Shown: positions 36,011 to 49,106 of the stretch, piece after piece
Layout of the letters: every line of letters begins with the position of its first letter
Numbering within the stretch: position 1 is the first letter of the stretch
NCBI RefSeq assembly: GCF_963924675.1
Contig: NC_089220.1
Span: forward strand, 57,918,639-57,982,638
Reading direction: 5' to 3'
Source: Phocoena phocoena
Lineage: Eukaryota; Chordata; Mammalia; Artiodactyla; Phocoenidae
Length of the DNA stretch: 64,000 nt
Program-made: the position numbers and the translations under genes
The notes under the pieces: model-generated
Seen by the model: the letters and a program-made list of their open reading frames with translations, nothing else
Database searches by the model: none
Told to the model about the DNA's origin: nothing

Positions 36011-37991
36011 AATAGAGCTACATTTTATGTTCTGCAATTTAGATGTTCTACTAATGATAAAAAATTGTATTTACAGTGGAACTAAAAGGGAAATGTCTGG
36101 TTCATATCAAAATGAGGAAATACTCAGAGCAATGTGTGCTGCATGTGTTGTAAACTCACTGGGATCACAAATGAAAGGGACTGTGTTAAATAATATCTAG
36201 AGATTTGACTGTAGTTCTATGTTGAGCTTCTTAAGGGTTAGGGTAATTATCATACAATTAAGTCCTAAACTGAAAGGTATTTAAACCATGTTTATGAGGA
36301 AAAGTCTCTTGACAAAACCATCACATTAAAACTAGTCCAGGTGTTAGATAGGCTATTTCCAACTTCTCCTTTTTAACTAGAAGTTGATTTCACTCAATTT
36401 TTAAAAGCCTCATTTTTCAGATGAAGAAAGAACATTTATTTTCAAAAGAAGTAAGAACTCCCTTTATACAAGTGTGAAAGAAAGAGAGTCCAAGGACAAC
36501 GAATTAAACGTTAAGATAAGTTTGGATTTTTGTAAATGTATTGAAAAAATTTTGACGTCTTACAAAAACGATTTTTAGGAAGGAAAGCAATAACAGGATA
36601 ACAATAAAAATGTTATGCACATAATTTAAGAACGATTTTGGTGAAAAGCTATTAGGTAAATAAGCACAATAAAATATGTTTATAAAGTTGCATATTTTTC
36701 TAATTTATTTGTACAAGTATAATTGAGTTTTAATTATTTATGAGTTTTAACGAGTTTTCCACATGAGGTAAATGGACTGTAATGTAACTTTTAAAGACCA
36801 TGAAACATTTATTCTTATCAATTCATGTTAGTATCCTATTACTGAGATTGTTCTTTGAAAAAGGAACCAAAATATCAGATGTGTTTGTTAAATGTATTTC
36901 ATTTGGAGCTTAATTATTTGGGCAGGAATTCAATATAGAATTATCTAATGACTTAACAAGAAACACAATGCTATTTATTAAAATATTCCTCTTTAGTTAC
37001 CTCATATTAGAGGAAAAAGATGAATATTTAATTGTCTGATACTATTACACACAAGTATGTCACAAAAATCATTTTGCTAATTTTATTTAAGAATCATATT
37101 TCAAAAGGTGTTTATATAGTCTTACTTTTAAAACTACATCTAAAAGCATAATGATCAATCACTAACTCTATCATGATCTGGGACAAAAGATTTGATCAGA
37201 CTGATATGCATAACTCATTGACAAAATAAGAGAAATGGAAGAGAATACAGAGGTTAAGGAGAACAAAAAGCAATAGTATATAGTAAATACAGTCCAATAA
37301 TTCCTTAATATTAAAAGTTAAAAAGGCAAGTGGTGAATATTTATTTAAAAGAAATTTAAATGCATAAATGAATGACAGCTACCAATAAGTCAGTCCAGTA
37401 ACATATTTTAACTTTAACAACAGATAGATATGTTCTATTCACCACTCGTCTTCAGAGACAATAGAATACTTAATTAGATTAAGCTTATAGTGCCCTTCTT
37501 TCTGTCCCCAGTGAGCCATGTTCTCTACAGCTAGTATAAGGCCTAAAACATTAAATGGGATTTAGTGAACTGGCTACCCAATATGTGGGTTTCTCGAGAG
37601 CTGAAGTTATGTTTTATTTATTTATTCTAGTACTTCCTTTAGTGCAGTAATGGCTTATTAAGGAAAGCCTAAAGGACCAGTCTGAATCACTGTCATTCTT
37701 CTTAGTCACCCATTTTCTTCTACTCATTTTAGTTGCCTTTTATCCCCAATGACTCTAATAAAAATGTCACCAAATGGCATCATCTTATCATAATCCAATT
37801 GTTATTTCTAAGACCACATTTTATTTTGCCTCCCAGAAGCCTCCCACATTTTGCTTTGCAATAGTTTAATATTCTTTCTAGGGTGACTATTTCTAAAGAT
37901 TCCTTGACTGTACCTATTTTTCTCCAATCTCCATTACAGTTTCCTTTGTTGGGATCTGTGGCTCACCCTCATATCCAAGTTTTTGAAACAT
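36011..37991. other. AT-rich sequence without recognised features
   Basis: About 2 kb with no gene or nameable repeat. Confidence 0.4.
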
Positions 37992-38231
37992 CCCAGCACC
38001 TTGTCCTTTTTTTTTTCTTTTTTGTGGAACGCGGGCCTCTCACTGTTGTGGCCTCTCCCATTGCGGAGCACAGGCTCCGGATGCACAGGCTCAGCGGCCA
38101 TGGCTCACGGACCCAGCCACTCTGCGGCATGTAGGATCTTCCCAGACCGGGGCACGAACCTGTGTCCCCTGCATCGGCAGGCGGACTCTCAACCACCGCG
38201 CCACTAGGGAAGCCCAGCACCTTGTCCTTTT
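37992..38231 (-). mobile_element. CHR-type SINE with perfect 19-bp target-site duplication
   Basis: The body is about 38011-38212. The duplication cccagcaccttgtcctttt is identical at 37992-38010 and 38213-38231 (the first three C may belong to the SINE end, which leaves at least 16 unambiguous bases). The tail is a poly-T interrupted by one C (ttttttttttcttttttg). Several CpG sites seen in the other copies have changed here (for example 'ggatgcacaggctc'). It is a clear L1-mobilised insertion. Confidence 0.95.
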
Positions 38232-41109
38232 ATCTGTTCATTTGAGTTCTCTCCCTAAGTGATATTATTGGCTTTGCAATTAGGAAAATTATCTAAGTGG
38301 GATCCCTGCCTGTTTGATCCTGGTCTGAACCTTTCCTTTTTCTTTCATTCATGACAGTCATCCTCGTCACCCTGATCAAGCCATACTGGCCCATTAAATA
38401 TGCCATGATAAAGACTGCTAGCTCTCACTAATATCCGTGGCATGTTTATATTCTGGGTTTGGCTACAGCACATTTGTCAGCCCTCTTATAATTAGTTGAT
38501 GCCATGAAATTAGCTCTGGCCAGTGAGATATGGGTGGAAGTGCTGCATACCATCTTCAGACATGATTCCTAAAAGCTTTTCTGTTTCATGTTCTCTTTCC
38601 ATGTCTCCTGGCCAGATGCAGAGGATAGAGAGAATGTTTAGTTCAGTATGGGGCACTGCATTATACATCTCTTCTACTTTGCCATTGTGTGTGTATGTGT
38701 ATGTGTGTGGGAGGATTGTTTGAAGAGTTATTGGGATTCTCATTTTCTGTTTTATTTTTAAATGTTTTATATAGCTAAATACAGTTCATATAGAGGAAGA
38801 CAGATTGCTCTTTTGCATTTCTGTGGACAGGGATGACAATTTAGTTTATCAGGTTTCTAATTCAAGAACATTCCTTTATTTTAGTGTAGCAAAGTACACT
38901 TCGCTTTATTTCTTTGTTGGAACAAATTGTTTCGGATAAAATTTGGGAGCGTTTCGTGTTTCTTTCCATTTTTACTTTTCTTTTCTCTTGTTCTGAACTA
39001 CATTACTCTTATGCATTGTTGTTGATGTTCTCTTCACTGCCCATTTTCTTAAGGCCCCTCACACTTGCTTCTATTTTTCTTTTAGCCTTAGGGCATTATC
39101 AATCTAAGGCAATAGTCTTATGCCCCCTGTGTACCTTTAATTCTCTTGAGTTATTGTTTTGATCTACCAATAGACTTTTTCAGTATTTTAAAGCATAGAC
39201 TGGACTTTCTTATCCTTGAGAGAGTTTTTGATCAATCTTTGTCTTGTTTATTATGCTTTTTCTCTTTTCTTTGCAGTTTTCTTTGGATTTTAATTTCTCT
39301 CTGTGAAGACATGCAGTGGAAATGTGGTGGTTGTTGACTTGCATGGATTGGGTGGTGCTGTGCATGAGTGTTTGACAGGACTCAGTTTCCCAGTTAAACC
39401 TTTGAAAGTCTTCTATGACCTATATATATTAATAGATTTTGACAACATTAAGTTTTCAGTTCTTAATACAACTCCATGTGGTTTTAAGTACCCACTTTGG
39501 TTTTAGAGATAAGATGATTTCACAACATTGTTAAGAAAAAAAATTAATTCAGGTCTTCAAATTTCCTAAACCACTACTCATTTCCTTCTTTTGTATTCCC
39601 ACTCAGATTATATGGTGACTTGTTTAATTAGCCTTCTCACTAGCGTCCATCTCAGGTAAAATTCAATGCTACAGTACCCTGCTAGGAACAGAAACCTTGA
39701 GCACTTGAAGTTCAAATTGAAAAAGTTATTTTAACTGGAGTTGTGCTGAGTTGGTGTTTTAGAATGTACTTAAATTCTATTTGATATTTGAATAATCTCA
39801 AGAAAATATTATTTAATCTCAGTCTCCATGTGATGGTGGGTTTAAATCAAAGTTCTATTCATATTTTTCTCTTATAAATAATGAAATGCTGAAAAAGAAA
39901 ACTTGTCATGATACTATGTACCATTATGAGTGACACATAATATACATTTAATGTATAGGGAAAATAGGAAAATTTCATAACACTTTTAGATGCAAATTTT
40001 GGCCTGTGTGTGTGTGTTTACATACTGATAAATACATAGAGTCTCACACAGAGGCAAAAAACGTGAATAATTTTGCAAGATGAGGTAGAATTTAACTATT
40101 GTAATAAATTAAGAGTTGGGTTTAAACATGTCTTGCATTTGTGACTTCTTTGACATTTTTACTGCTTTTTTCAAGTCCTTATTACTTTCTTTTTGATTTT
40201 TGCAGTATCTTAAGTACTTTTCCTAAAAATATCTAATCCTCTTCAAACTTGAATCCAAACTCCAATAAGAATTGTCCAAAGACACAAATAATTGTTTGGC
40301 CCATGATTTCTCATCACTTACAAAATAAACCAAAATATTCTAGCTTAATGCTCACCATAATTTGTCACTAAGACAACTTTCCTTCCTAGTTTCGTCTCCT
40401 CAATACACCGAGAGGTCTACACTATAAACATAAACTTCTACTTACTTTTTCCTATGCATACACTCTACTGACCTCCCTCCTTGTTTATGCTCAAGCTGTC
40501 TCTTCAGTTTATTAAGCACTATAGACAAGAAGAATTTATTAATCTCCTGTTAGAACTAAATTCTCCCTGGAATTTTCCATAATGCCTAGACTTCCAAGGC
40601 ACTATGTTATTTGTCCTTTTGTGGTGGTGATGGTTCTACCATTATAGTTGTTCTCACAGTTGGTCACATTTAAAAAAATACATACGTAAACTTTTTTGGT
40701 AGTGACCATGACTAATTTACATACATGAATCATTACTGAATATCTTTTAAAGCTAAGCATTTTGCTAAACACTGCTTATACAATGTCTTATTTAATAATC
40801 AAAAACCTCAGGTAGTAAATGGAGAAATTGGCATGCAAAGAAGTTAAAGAGCTTGCTCTTTATTGTCACTGAACTCTATGTCAATTTAATATATCCTTCA
40901 ATTATAAATGTAAACTATACATTATCTTAGTATTAACACTTTCAGTATTTCTTATCAAGAGAAATCATATATATTTTCATAACACATTACAGATATATAT
41001 ATTTAAACATATTGTTTACCTTCATCACATCCTCAAAATTATGGTACTTAATAAATTCTATTATTTAACATGTTAATAAAGAAGATCCTATAATACTCTC
41101 TTGCAAATT
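38232..41109. other. Repeat-poor sequence without recognised genes
   Basis: About 2.9 kb. Short open frames on the + strand around 38.9-39.5 kb read as hydrophobic stretches rich in Phe and Leu from T-rich DNA, and I see no exon. A short GT-rich tract lies at 38686-38709. The 40.38-40.60 kb part might hold an old L2-like remnant, too weak to call. Confidence 0.4.
38684..38709 (+). repeat. (GTGTAT)n/(GT)n microsatellite
   Basis: About 26 bases of gtgtgt and gtatgt units. Confidence 0.85.
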
Positions 41110-42165
41110 CCTTTTTTAAAAATAGACTTTATTTATCAGAGCAGTTTTAAGTTTACAGAAAAATTGAGAGGAAGGCACAGATTTTCCATATGGGCCCCTA
41201 CATATGTATAGTCTCTCCCATTACCAACAACTTCCACCAGAGTGGTACATTTGTTACAATTGACAAATCTGTATTGACACATCATTATCACTCAGAGTCC
41301 ATAGTTTACATTATGGTTCACTCTTGATATTGTATACTCTATGGGTTTGGACAAATGTATAATGAGAGTATTTTCACTGTCCTAACACTTCTCTGTACCC
41401 CACTTATTTTGTCCCTCCCTTCCTGCTAACCCCTGGCAACCACTGATCTTTTTACTGTCTCCATAGTTTTACCTTTCCTGGAATGTCATATAGTTGAAAT
41501 CATACAATATATAGTCTTTTCAGATTGGCTTTTTTCACTTAGTAATATGTATTTAAGGTTCCTTCATGTCTTCTCATGGCTTGATACTCATCTATTTTTA
41601 GTGCTGAATTATATTCCATTGTCTGGGTGTACCATAGTTTATTCATTTATCTACTGAAGGACACCTTAGTTGTGATTATGAATAAGGCTGCTGTAAACAT
41701 CTGTGTGCAGGGTTTTGTGTAGACATAGGTTTTCAACTCTTTTGGGTGAATACCAAGGAATGCAATTACTAGATAGTATGGTAAGGACATGTTTACTTTG
41801 TAAGAAACCTCCAGACTGTCTTCAAAAATGACTGTACCATTTTGCATTCCCAGCAGCAATGAAAAAGTTCCTAATGTTCCACATTCTCACAAGCATTTGG
41901 TGGTGTCAGTGTTCTACATTTTGTCCATTCTAATAGATGTGTAGAGTATCTCATTGTTTTAATTTTCATTTCCCTAAAAACCTACAATATGAAACATCTT
42001 TTCATATGCTTATTTGTTTTTTGTATATCTTCTTTGATGAGGTGCCTGTTAAGGTCTTTGGCCCATTTTTTAATTGGGTTGTTCATTTTCTTATTGTCAT
42101 GTTTTAAATGTTCTTTGTATATTTTGGATAACAGTACTTTATCAGATATGTCTTTTGCAAATATT
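41110..42165 (-). mobile_element. Old LINE-1 (L1M-type) 3' half fragment
   Basis: The + strand is antisense L1: 'ttttaagtttacagaaaaat tgag' of the 3' UTR at the left, then 'atattccattgtctgggtgt', 'tttgggtgaataccaaggaa', and at the right 'tgcccattttttaattgggttgtt'-type phrases from ORF2 (near 42060-42085). The fragment runs from the 3' end leftward into the C-terminal part of ORF2. It has many substitutions and short broken frames. Confidence 0.8.
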
Positions 42166-42169
42166 AGCA

Positions 42170-42520
42170 GCTTAATTAGACTGTCAAAGTGGTACATGGG
42201 AGAAAAATTAACAATGGTATCTGTTACCTACATTTATAATAATGCACTTTATGCTGCAGTACTCTCAAAGCTCAGTGGTTTACAAATTGAAAAACTGGTC
42301 TCACACAGGTCTCCAAGTTGAGTGCAGTTTGACTGATGTAGGCTGTGCTTGGCTCCACAGCTTTGTTGCAAGGTAGGCTTGACTCCAGGCAGTGGGTTAG
42401 GATCAGGTCAGCTCCATGTGAATGTCAGTACTAGTAGATAGATACCTGGGGTATAAGGTTCTCATAACAAATGGAAGAATCATGAGAGCTGAGCCAAACT
42501 CTGCAACCACAAATTAAACC
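42170..42520. mobile_element. Possible ancient repeat between two L1 fragments
   Basis: The sequence 'atgctgcagtactctcaaag' followed by 'ctcagtggtttacaaattga' and 'ggcttgactccaggcagtgg' looks like an old dispersed repeat of unresolved family, perhaps related to the one at 15.2 kb. It separates two L1 fragments in opposite orientation. Confidence 0.3.
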
Positions 42521-43010
42521 TTCTTGAAACATTATTTACAATAGCCAAAAGATGGAAATAATTCAAATGTCCATTGACAGATGAATGGACAAACAAAATG
42601 TGGTAAATATATTGCACATAATATTATTCAGCCTTAAAAATAAATGAAATTCTGATACATGCTACAACATGCATGAAGCTTGAAAACATTATGCTAAGTG
42701 AAATAAACCAGTAAAAAAAGACAAATACTGTATGATTCCACATGTGTAAGGTGCCTGGAATAGTCAAATCATAGAAACAAAAAGTGGAATAGTTGTTAAG
42801 AGACTGAAAGGAGAGAGAAATAGGAAATTATTTTTTGATGTGTATGGCGTTTCAGTTTGAGATGATGAAAAAGTTCTGGAGATGGACAGTGGTGGAGGAT
42901 GCACAACAAATGTGAATGTATATCGCCACTGCATTGTACATCTAGAAATAGTTAATATGGTAAATTTACGTTATATATATTTTATAAAATGTGAAAAAAC
43001 ACACCCCAAA
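42521..43010 (+). mobile_element. Old LINE-1 3' end fragment
   Basis: On the plus strand 'ttatttacaatagccaaaag', 'tgtccattgacagatgaatg', 'gtgaaataaaccagtaaaaa' and 'ctgtatgattccacatgtgt' are ORF2 C-terminal phrases. They are followed by the 3' UTR 'gagatggacagtggtggagg' and 'ccactgcattgtacatctag' to an A-rich end. It overlaps in L1 coordinates with the minus-strand fragment to its left, so it is a separate insertion. Confidence 0.8.
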
Positions 43011-44880
43011 AAACTAATCATGAAAGAATACCAGGTGGGTGATTTGAATATATATCAAGGTTTAACTAATTGGGTACACAGTGAAGAAACAGAGACTTAA
43101 AACTTCCACAAACCTGGATAATACAGATTTCAAGATTAGGGCACACAATTAAATTTCTTTTGACAAAACTGGTGAAATGGGTGAGGACTTGGCTTGAGTT
43201 TTGGGAGGTGAAATAGGAAGGTGGTGAAATACCAAAAACAAACTAAGAACTCTGTAGTTAGAATTGATAAGAGACTACTATAAATGCATACCACAGTTCC
43301 AGGTAATTGAGCTAAACATTGTTGAATTGTTCTTGCTTCTTAGAAAGATTCATACTTTGAGGTGAAGGGAGGCAAAGCTACTGTTGGCATTAAGTAATTC
43401 CAGCTGTTGGGAGAATGGTACTAAAGAAAAGTAAACAAAGACTGACAAATGCACACTTTACTCAAAGCCTGCATCCATGACTCTAGTAGTTTTAGTGACT
43501 CTGTGATATTTTCTAATTCAATAGAATTCTCCCACAGCAGAGTAGAACTTGATAAATGTGACTTCAGCTAGCTATCAACAATTGATGTTTGTCAAGAGAA
43601 AAAAAATGGAAGTATTTTTCCTCTGGTACATCCCTGTAATAAATTATAACACTTTGGTCTTTGACCAAACAAGTTAATGAATCAGCAAAAGGTATCATTA
43701 ATTGTCTTACTTTCCTATATCCCCCAAATTTGCTACCTAAAAGCTGTTTCTGCTTTTTAAAGTTTCCACATCAATAATATAGCTCACCAATATTCAAAGA
43801 AGTCAATTATGTAACTAATATCTGATGATTATTACTGTGTTACAAAGAATCAACCAGATGTCATGTGGCAGCTTTTTACACAGGTGATAAATTGTGAAAT
43901 AATGAAAATTTGACTATACAAATTTGTCTTCTACATGAACATCAGATTTATATTTGTCTATGTTCCTGTCAGTATTAATAATGTGCATCATTAAAGAACA
44001 CTAGGAGCAGACAGGGTGAAAAGGAAAAGGGAAGTAGAATAAATAGAGAACTATCTTAAATCAATGAAGGCAGTTCATATGAAAAGAGGAAAAAATAAAA
44101 GCTTAAAGAAAAGTATTTAAATGAATTATAAAATAGTTTAAATCTTTTAATGGAGACCAGGCTATTAAGAAAACATTTGCTTTATGCTGAAATCAATCAA
44201 TTCAGTTTAACTCTGAAGAAATACAAATGTTTATAATTATAGTTTATGATTTTTATGGCATAATTAATCATATGTTGACTCACACATATCTAGCAAGGAT
44301 GAATGTGCTTCAGTGTTATAGCTAGAATAATTACTCTATAAAAATTAATTTTAAAGCATGTACTATAATTCAGTATTCATTCTACTCCAAAAGTTAATAT
44401 CAAAATAATATTTTATCATTGTATAATACCAAGTACAATTGATCTTCCAGATATTCATGTCAGATTTATAGTAGGCATTCTGAATCTCCTAACTTAACCA
44501 TACACATTTCCTGAAATGTACTTAAATCCAGTTTGAAAAGGAAAAACCTTGGTTGTGTATGCTCATTTCTCAGTTTTAGGTTTGTGCCAAACTCTGAGTT
44601 ATCAGAACAAAAGTCTTTTAATCTGCCTGAAGACTCAGCTTTTGTTTCAGCCTTCTCCTAGCATTGATATAATACACAGAAAGCTGAGCCCCAATTCAAA
44701 GTGAGGAGCCAAAACTTGATTTGTTACAGACCCTCTTAGTAGTCTTGTTCACACTAATTTATCAATTTATAGATGAGCATGCAATACCTTCCTGAGAATG
44801 AAACCCAAGGAAGTCTGCAAGTAAAATCAGACAAACAAAAGTTCATATTTCAATAGCAAAGTAATTTTGTAAACTCCAGA
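43011..44880. other. AT-rich sequence without recognised features
   Basis: No gene or named repeat recognised. Confidence 0.4.
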
Positions 44881-44889
44881 TTAAAAAAA

Positions 44890-46470
44890 AAAATTTTTGA
44901 AGGCACTGGAGATTGACCAAAAGTAGGCAGAAATTGGAGAATATACCCACAAAAGATGAAAACTATACTGGGTGAGATTCACATTCATATGGTTTTTACC
45001 TGAGGGCATTCTCCAAACGATGGAGCATAGTGTAGCTATAATTCAAGCAAAAAAAACCTGGTATGGCTAAAATTCAAATAAAACTTACTGGATTCAGGAA
45101 TTAGAGGAATAAGTTTGGAGCTATCATAGCTCCTGAAAATTCAGCAGGAGAACAGCAGGTAGGAAGATGTATGGGGATTTAGAAAATGTTCATACAAACT
45201 AGGTTTAATTCCTTGAAAGACACCTGAACTGAACATATGCAGGATCTCTAAGGGTTTGAGCAGAAAACATCAGCTGGAGGCATTAAAGAGGCTGAGCAGG
45301 AATTTCAGCTGCTTTCCCCCCAGTTTTCAAGGGAGATTGAGCTTGTAATTTAAATGTAGCTAAGGTAAAAACCTACTAAAATATAATAAAAATTATTCAG
45401 TGAAAGAAAACCTAATTAAGGATTCTACAATGCATCATCCACAATATATAGTATGCAATTAAAAGCACCAGATATATGAAGAAACAGGAAAATGTAGACA
45501 ACTAGACAAGAGCAAAATAAGTAAACAGAAATGAATTACAAAAAATATATGTGGATACTAGAATTAGCAGAAGATGGCTTTTAAGCAGGATTATAAATAT
45601 GTTCAATGACCTAAAATAAAATATAATCATAATGAGTAAACAGATGGAGAAGCTCTACACAAAAAAAAAGAAACTATAAAAAAATACAAATTCTTGAAGT
45701 GAAAACTACAATATCTAAAATAAGAAATTCATTGTATGAGCTTTATATCAAATTGGAAAAAGTTAAAGTGTTGGTAACTTAGAAGATAAATTAATAGAAA
45801 TTATTTGCTATGACAAGCAGAGAAAAACAGATTGCAGTAAAGTGATAATGTCTTTAGTTACCTCTAGGAAAATTCCAAATGTGTAATTGAAGCTATAGGA
45901 AGAAGGAAAGAGAGAAGTAAGCAAAATCAATAGAAACAATTAATGGTTTAAAATTTCTCACCATTGATGAAAAATCTAAATTTAAAATTCCAAGAGGCTC
46001 AATGAATGCATAACATGATAATTACACAGAAAAACCACACCTACAATGTTGACAAACTGTTGAAACCTAAAAAAAGTAAAATCTTGAAAGTAGCTAGAGA
46101 AAAATATTAATGCATTACATAAAGAAAATCAACTATACAAATTAAATCTGATTTTTTCTTAGAAATAATGGGGATCAGAAGATAATGGAATAACACTTTA
46201 AAGAGGGAAGTGAAGATACTTAAATAGACAAAAGCTGTTATTTGTTAGCAGAAGAATTAATAACAACTTTTTCAGACTGAGGGTAAATGACAGCAGGAAA
46301 GTTTTGGGTACAGAGGAAAAACTGAAGAAAAATGTGAAATACAGCAAATATTACACTATCTCTTTTTTAATTCAATTAACTTATTTGAAACACAAGTAAC
46401 TAATTCCAGCTTCAAAAACACTGTATTATGGGATTCAGTAGATGTGAAGTACATGACAGTTATAGTATTA
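44890..46470 (+). mobile_element. L1M/HAL1-type 5' leader and ORF1 relic
   Basis: From about 44890 to 45360 is a leader that may be an old L1/HAL1 5' UTR. From 45400 to about 46350 is a decayed ORF1: 'gcatcatccacaatatatag tatgcaattaaaa', an Asn/Lys-rich stretch, then 'aggctcaatgaatgcataac' and 'gaaagtagctagagaaaaat' of the RNA-binding region, then 'ggggatcagaagataatgga'. It has the same layout as the 16.1-17.7 kb element. The near full-length L1 follows its 3' end. Confidence 0.6.
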
Positions 46471-46480
46471 AAACTAGGAA

Positions 46481-49106
46481 GGGAGGAGGGAGGAGTCAAG
46501 ATGGCAGAATAGGAGGACACAGAATTCTTCCCTCCTCACAAGTACATCAAGAATACAACTACAAATGGAACAGTTCTCACAGAGCACGTGCTGAACATTA
46601 GCAGAAGACTTTGGACACCTAAAAGGACAAGAAAAATCCCCTCAAAACCACATAGGATGAAAGAAAAAAAAGAAAAGAGGAATCAAAAAAGGACCAGCAA
46701 CACAGGCGGGAAGGTAAGAAGAGGTTCCCACACTCAGAAAAACACCCCCTCACAGTGGGGAAATCAACTGGGACAGAAAGGAACCCTCAGGGGATTGAAG
46801 GAGAATGCAGCAGACAGTCTGTGGAAATCAGGACAAAGTAAGAACTGCACTCATGGTCTGTGCCACAGCCCTGCACACCTCAGTCTGAGTCATGTGTCTC
46901 CTATTGCAGAAGGGGGCTAGGTGCTGGAAAGTTGGGTTTGGAGTGCAGACCCAAGGAGGGGACAGCTGTTGGCTGTGAAAAGACAGCCTGAAGGGACAGG
47001 AGTAAGGAGCACCACAACCGGGAAAGTTTGTGGAAAAAACCCAGGACACTATAGAAGCAATGCATCATTGTTGAGTAGTATGAAAAGGCAGGGCTGCCAT
47101 TGTAACCCCCTTACCCACCTGCTGGTTTCAGCCTCTGTGGGCACTGGGAAGGGCCCCCGTCTGAGCAGACACACCCGATCCTTAAGCCAAGGTCTCCTCT
47201 ACCCATGTAGGTTCTGGGGTACTGAGCACCGCCCATCCCAATGCCTCCTCAGGAATCAGCCCTGGGCCCCCCTGCCTGAGATTGGAATCTGCTAATGCTG
47301 GTGGGGACTGAGTGCTCAAGTGTAGGGTTAAGAGAGAGGATCAGGGGAGAGGACCGCTGTCAGCTTCATGGATACAACAGAGGGGACTGGAGTGAGGGTC
47401 TCCGCAGCTGTGAATGCCCCTAGAGGAAGTGTGGTCTGCCTAGGAAACGAGGCACCATTGCGGAGTGGCATGCAAGAAGTGGGGCCACCACCACCCCCAC
47501 AAGCCAGCCCCTGCCTCTGTGGGCACTGGGAGGGACTCCCACCAGACTGAGCACACCCCAATCTGTTGCAACTGCCTGCTGGTCTCTGCCCCATAGGTAC
47601 TTTGTGCACACCCTAGTTGTGGCTGCCATACTGCTCCCTGGCCTGAGTAAGTGTGACCCAAACAGCTGCTGCTTTTACTCCCTCTCACCTGGGCTGGGAA
47701 CAGACACCTGAGGGTGGCACACACAGAGAGGTGGGGCCAAAACCAAAGCTGAGCCCCAGGGGCAGTGTGATTAAGGAAGAGGAACAGAAATCTCTCTGAG
47801 CAGCTGCACAAGCTGTGGATTAAATACCCACAATCTGCTTGGTAAACCCTGCCTGTGTGGAATATCTGAATAGACAATGAGTGTTTCCACAGCTGACACT
47901 AGTCTAGCTTTAGCAGCAGTAGAATCTGGGGGCAAGTACACATGGGAGTTGGGACAGGTCAGAGTATGAGCTGGCCCCATTGTGCCCACAGCAGGTCCAG
48001 AGACCTACCTAGAGGTACTGGAGGACATTCTGGGAGGTGGGGGTTGCCTGTGGCTCAGTGTTGGAGCAAGGACACTGACAGAGGAGGCCCCAGGAAAATA
48101 TTCTTATCACTATTATTCTTTTTGTTTGTTTCATTTTGTTCAGTTGTTGGTGTTATTGTTTTATTTTTATTTTATTAAAAAAAATTTTTAATATATTTTT
48201 TATTTTTCTATATTTACTTCACTTCGTTGTTTTGTGTTTTTTTCTTGTTTTTGTTCTCAATTCTTTTTAATGTTTGTTTTATATTTTCTTTGCTTTTTGT
48301 TTAGTTGCTTTCTCTTTTTGTTTTGTTTTTCTTTTTTTTTGTCAGTTTAGTCCTTATTGTTTTCATTTTTCAGTTCATTTGTTCATTCTCTTGTTTTTTG
48401 TTTTCTTTCTTTTCTTTTTCTTTGTTTCTATTTGGTTTTGCTTTTATCATTTGTCTTCAGTTTGGTTTCTCTGTTTTCTTTCTTATTTTTCATTTTTTAT
48501 TTATTTTTGTGTGTGTGCTGTTGTTGCTGTTTGGTTTTGTTTTTGCTATTTGTCTTGGGTTTGGTTTATCTGTTTTCTATTCCTTTTTCTCTTCTTTTTT
48601 CTCTGGTTGGACTGCACAGCTTACAGGCTCTTGGTTCCCCAGTCAGGGGTCAGGCCTGGGCCTTGGGGGTGGGAGCACAAAGTCCAGGATGCTGGACAAC
48701 CAGAGAATTCCCGGGCCCAGGAAGTATTAATTGATGTGCGCTTTCCTTGAGTTAACCACCCTACTGCCCACTCCACCCAACTGCCTGCAGGTTCCAGTGC
48801 TGCACACCTCATGCCAAACAACCAGCAAGGAACACAGCCCCCCCCCATCAGCAGACAGGCTGCCTAAAGTTGTACTAAGCTCACAGACACTGCAACACAC
48901 ACCACATGATATGGCCCTGCCCATCAGAGGGAAAAGACTCAACTCTACCCACCAAAGAGCAGGCACTGGAGCCTCCCAAAAGAAAGCCAACACAAGCCCC
49001 TGGATCAAACTCACCCACAAGGGGGTGGACAACAGAAGCAAGAGGAACTATAACCCTGCAGCCTGCAGAAAGGAGACCATAAACATAGTAAGTTAGACAA
49101 AATGAG
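46481..49106 (+). promoter_or_regulatory. L1 5' UTR with internal promoter, imperfect 382-bp repeats and T-rich tract
   Basis: The leader opens with a YY1-like caagatggc at 46497-46505, about 10-17 bases from the start, where YY1 directs correct L1 initiation in other mammals. A block of about 380 bases recurs: 'cctctgtgggcactggga' appears at 47132 and again at 47514, and 'catcattgttgagtagtatg' near 47062 has the counterpart 'caccattgcggagtggcatg' near 47453. From about 48105 to 48605 the strand is extremely T-rich, followed by another less A+T-rich part up to the ORF1 start. Open frames of 100-158 codons here are translations of low-complexity or leader DNA, not genes. Confidence 0.8.
48105..48605 (+). 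repeat. T-rich (polypyrimidine-like) tract in L1 5' UTR
   Basis: About 500 bases dominated by ttt, tttg and tttc units with G but almost no A on the + strand. Frames over it give long Phe/Leu/Val/Cys runs that mimic membrane proteins. It belongs to the L1 leader. Confidence 0.85.

Noticed and set aside
41110..43010. Oppositely oriented L1 pieces that look like a third twin-priming inversion
   Set aside because: The two pieces overlap in L1 coordinates (both include the late ORF2 'attatttacaatagcc' region) and are separated by about 350 bp of other sequence, so two independent insertions are more likely.
47440..47877. 145-codon minus-strand frame in less A+T-rich DNA
   Set aside because: Antisense to the L1 5' UTR, with overlapping frames on both strands and no domain. 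Composition keeps it open.
48274..48750. 158-codon frame with many Phe/Leu/Val/Cys residues, resembling a multi-pass membrane protein
   Set aside because: It lies in the T-rich tract of the L1 5' UTR, and all three forward frames stay open because of low complexity. No gene.
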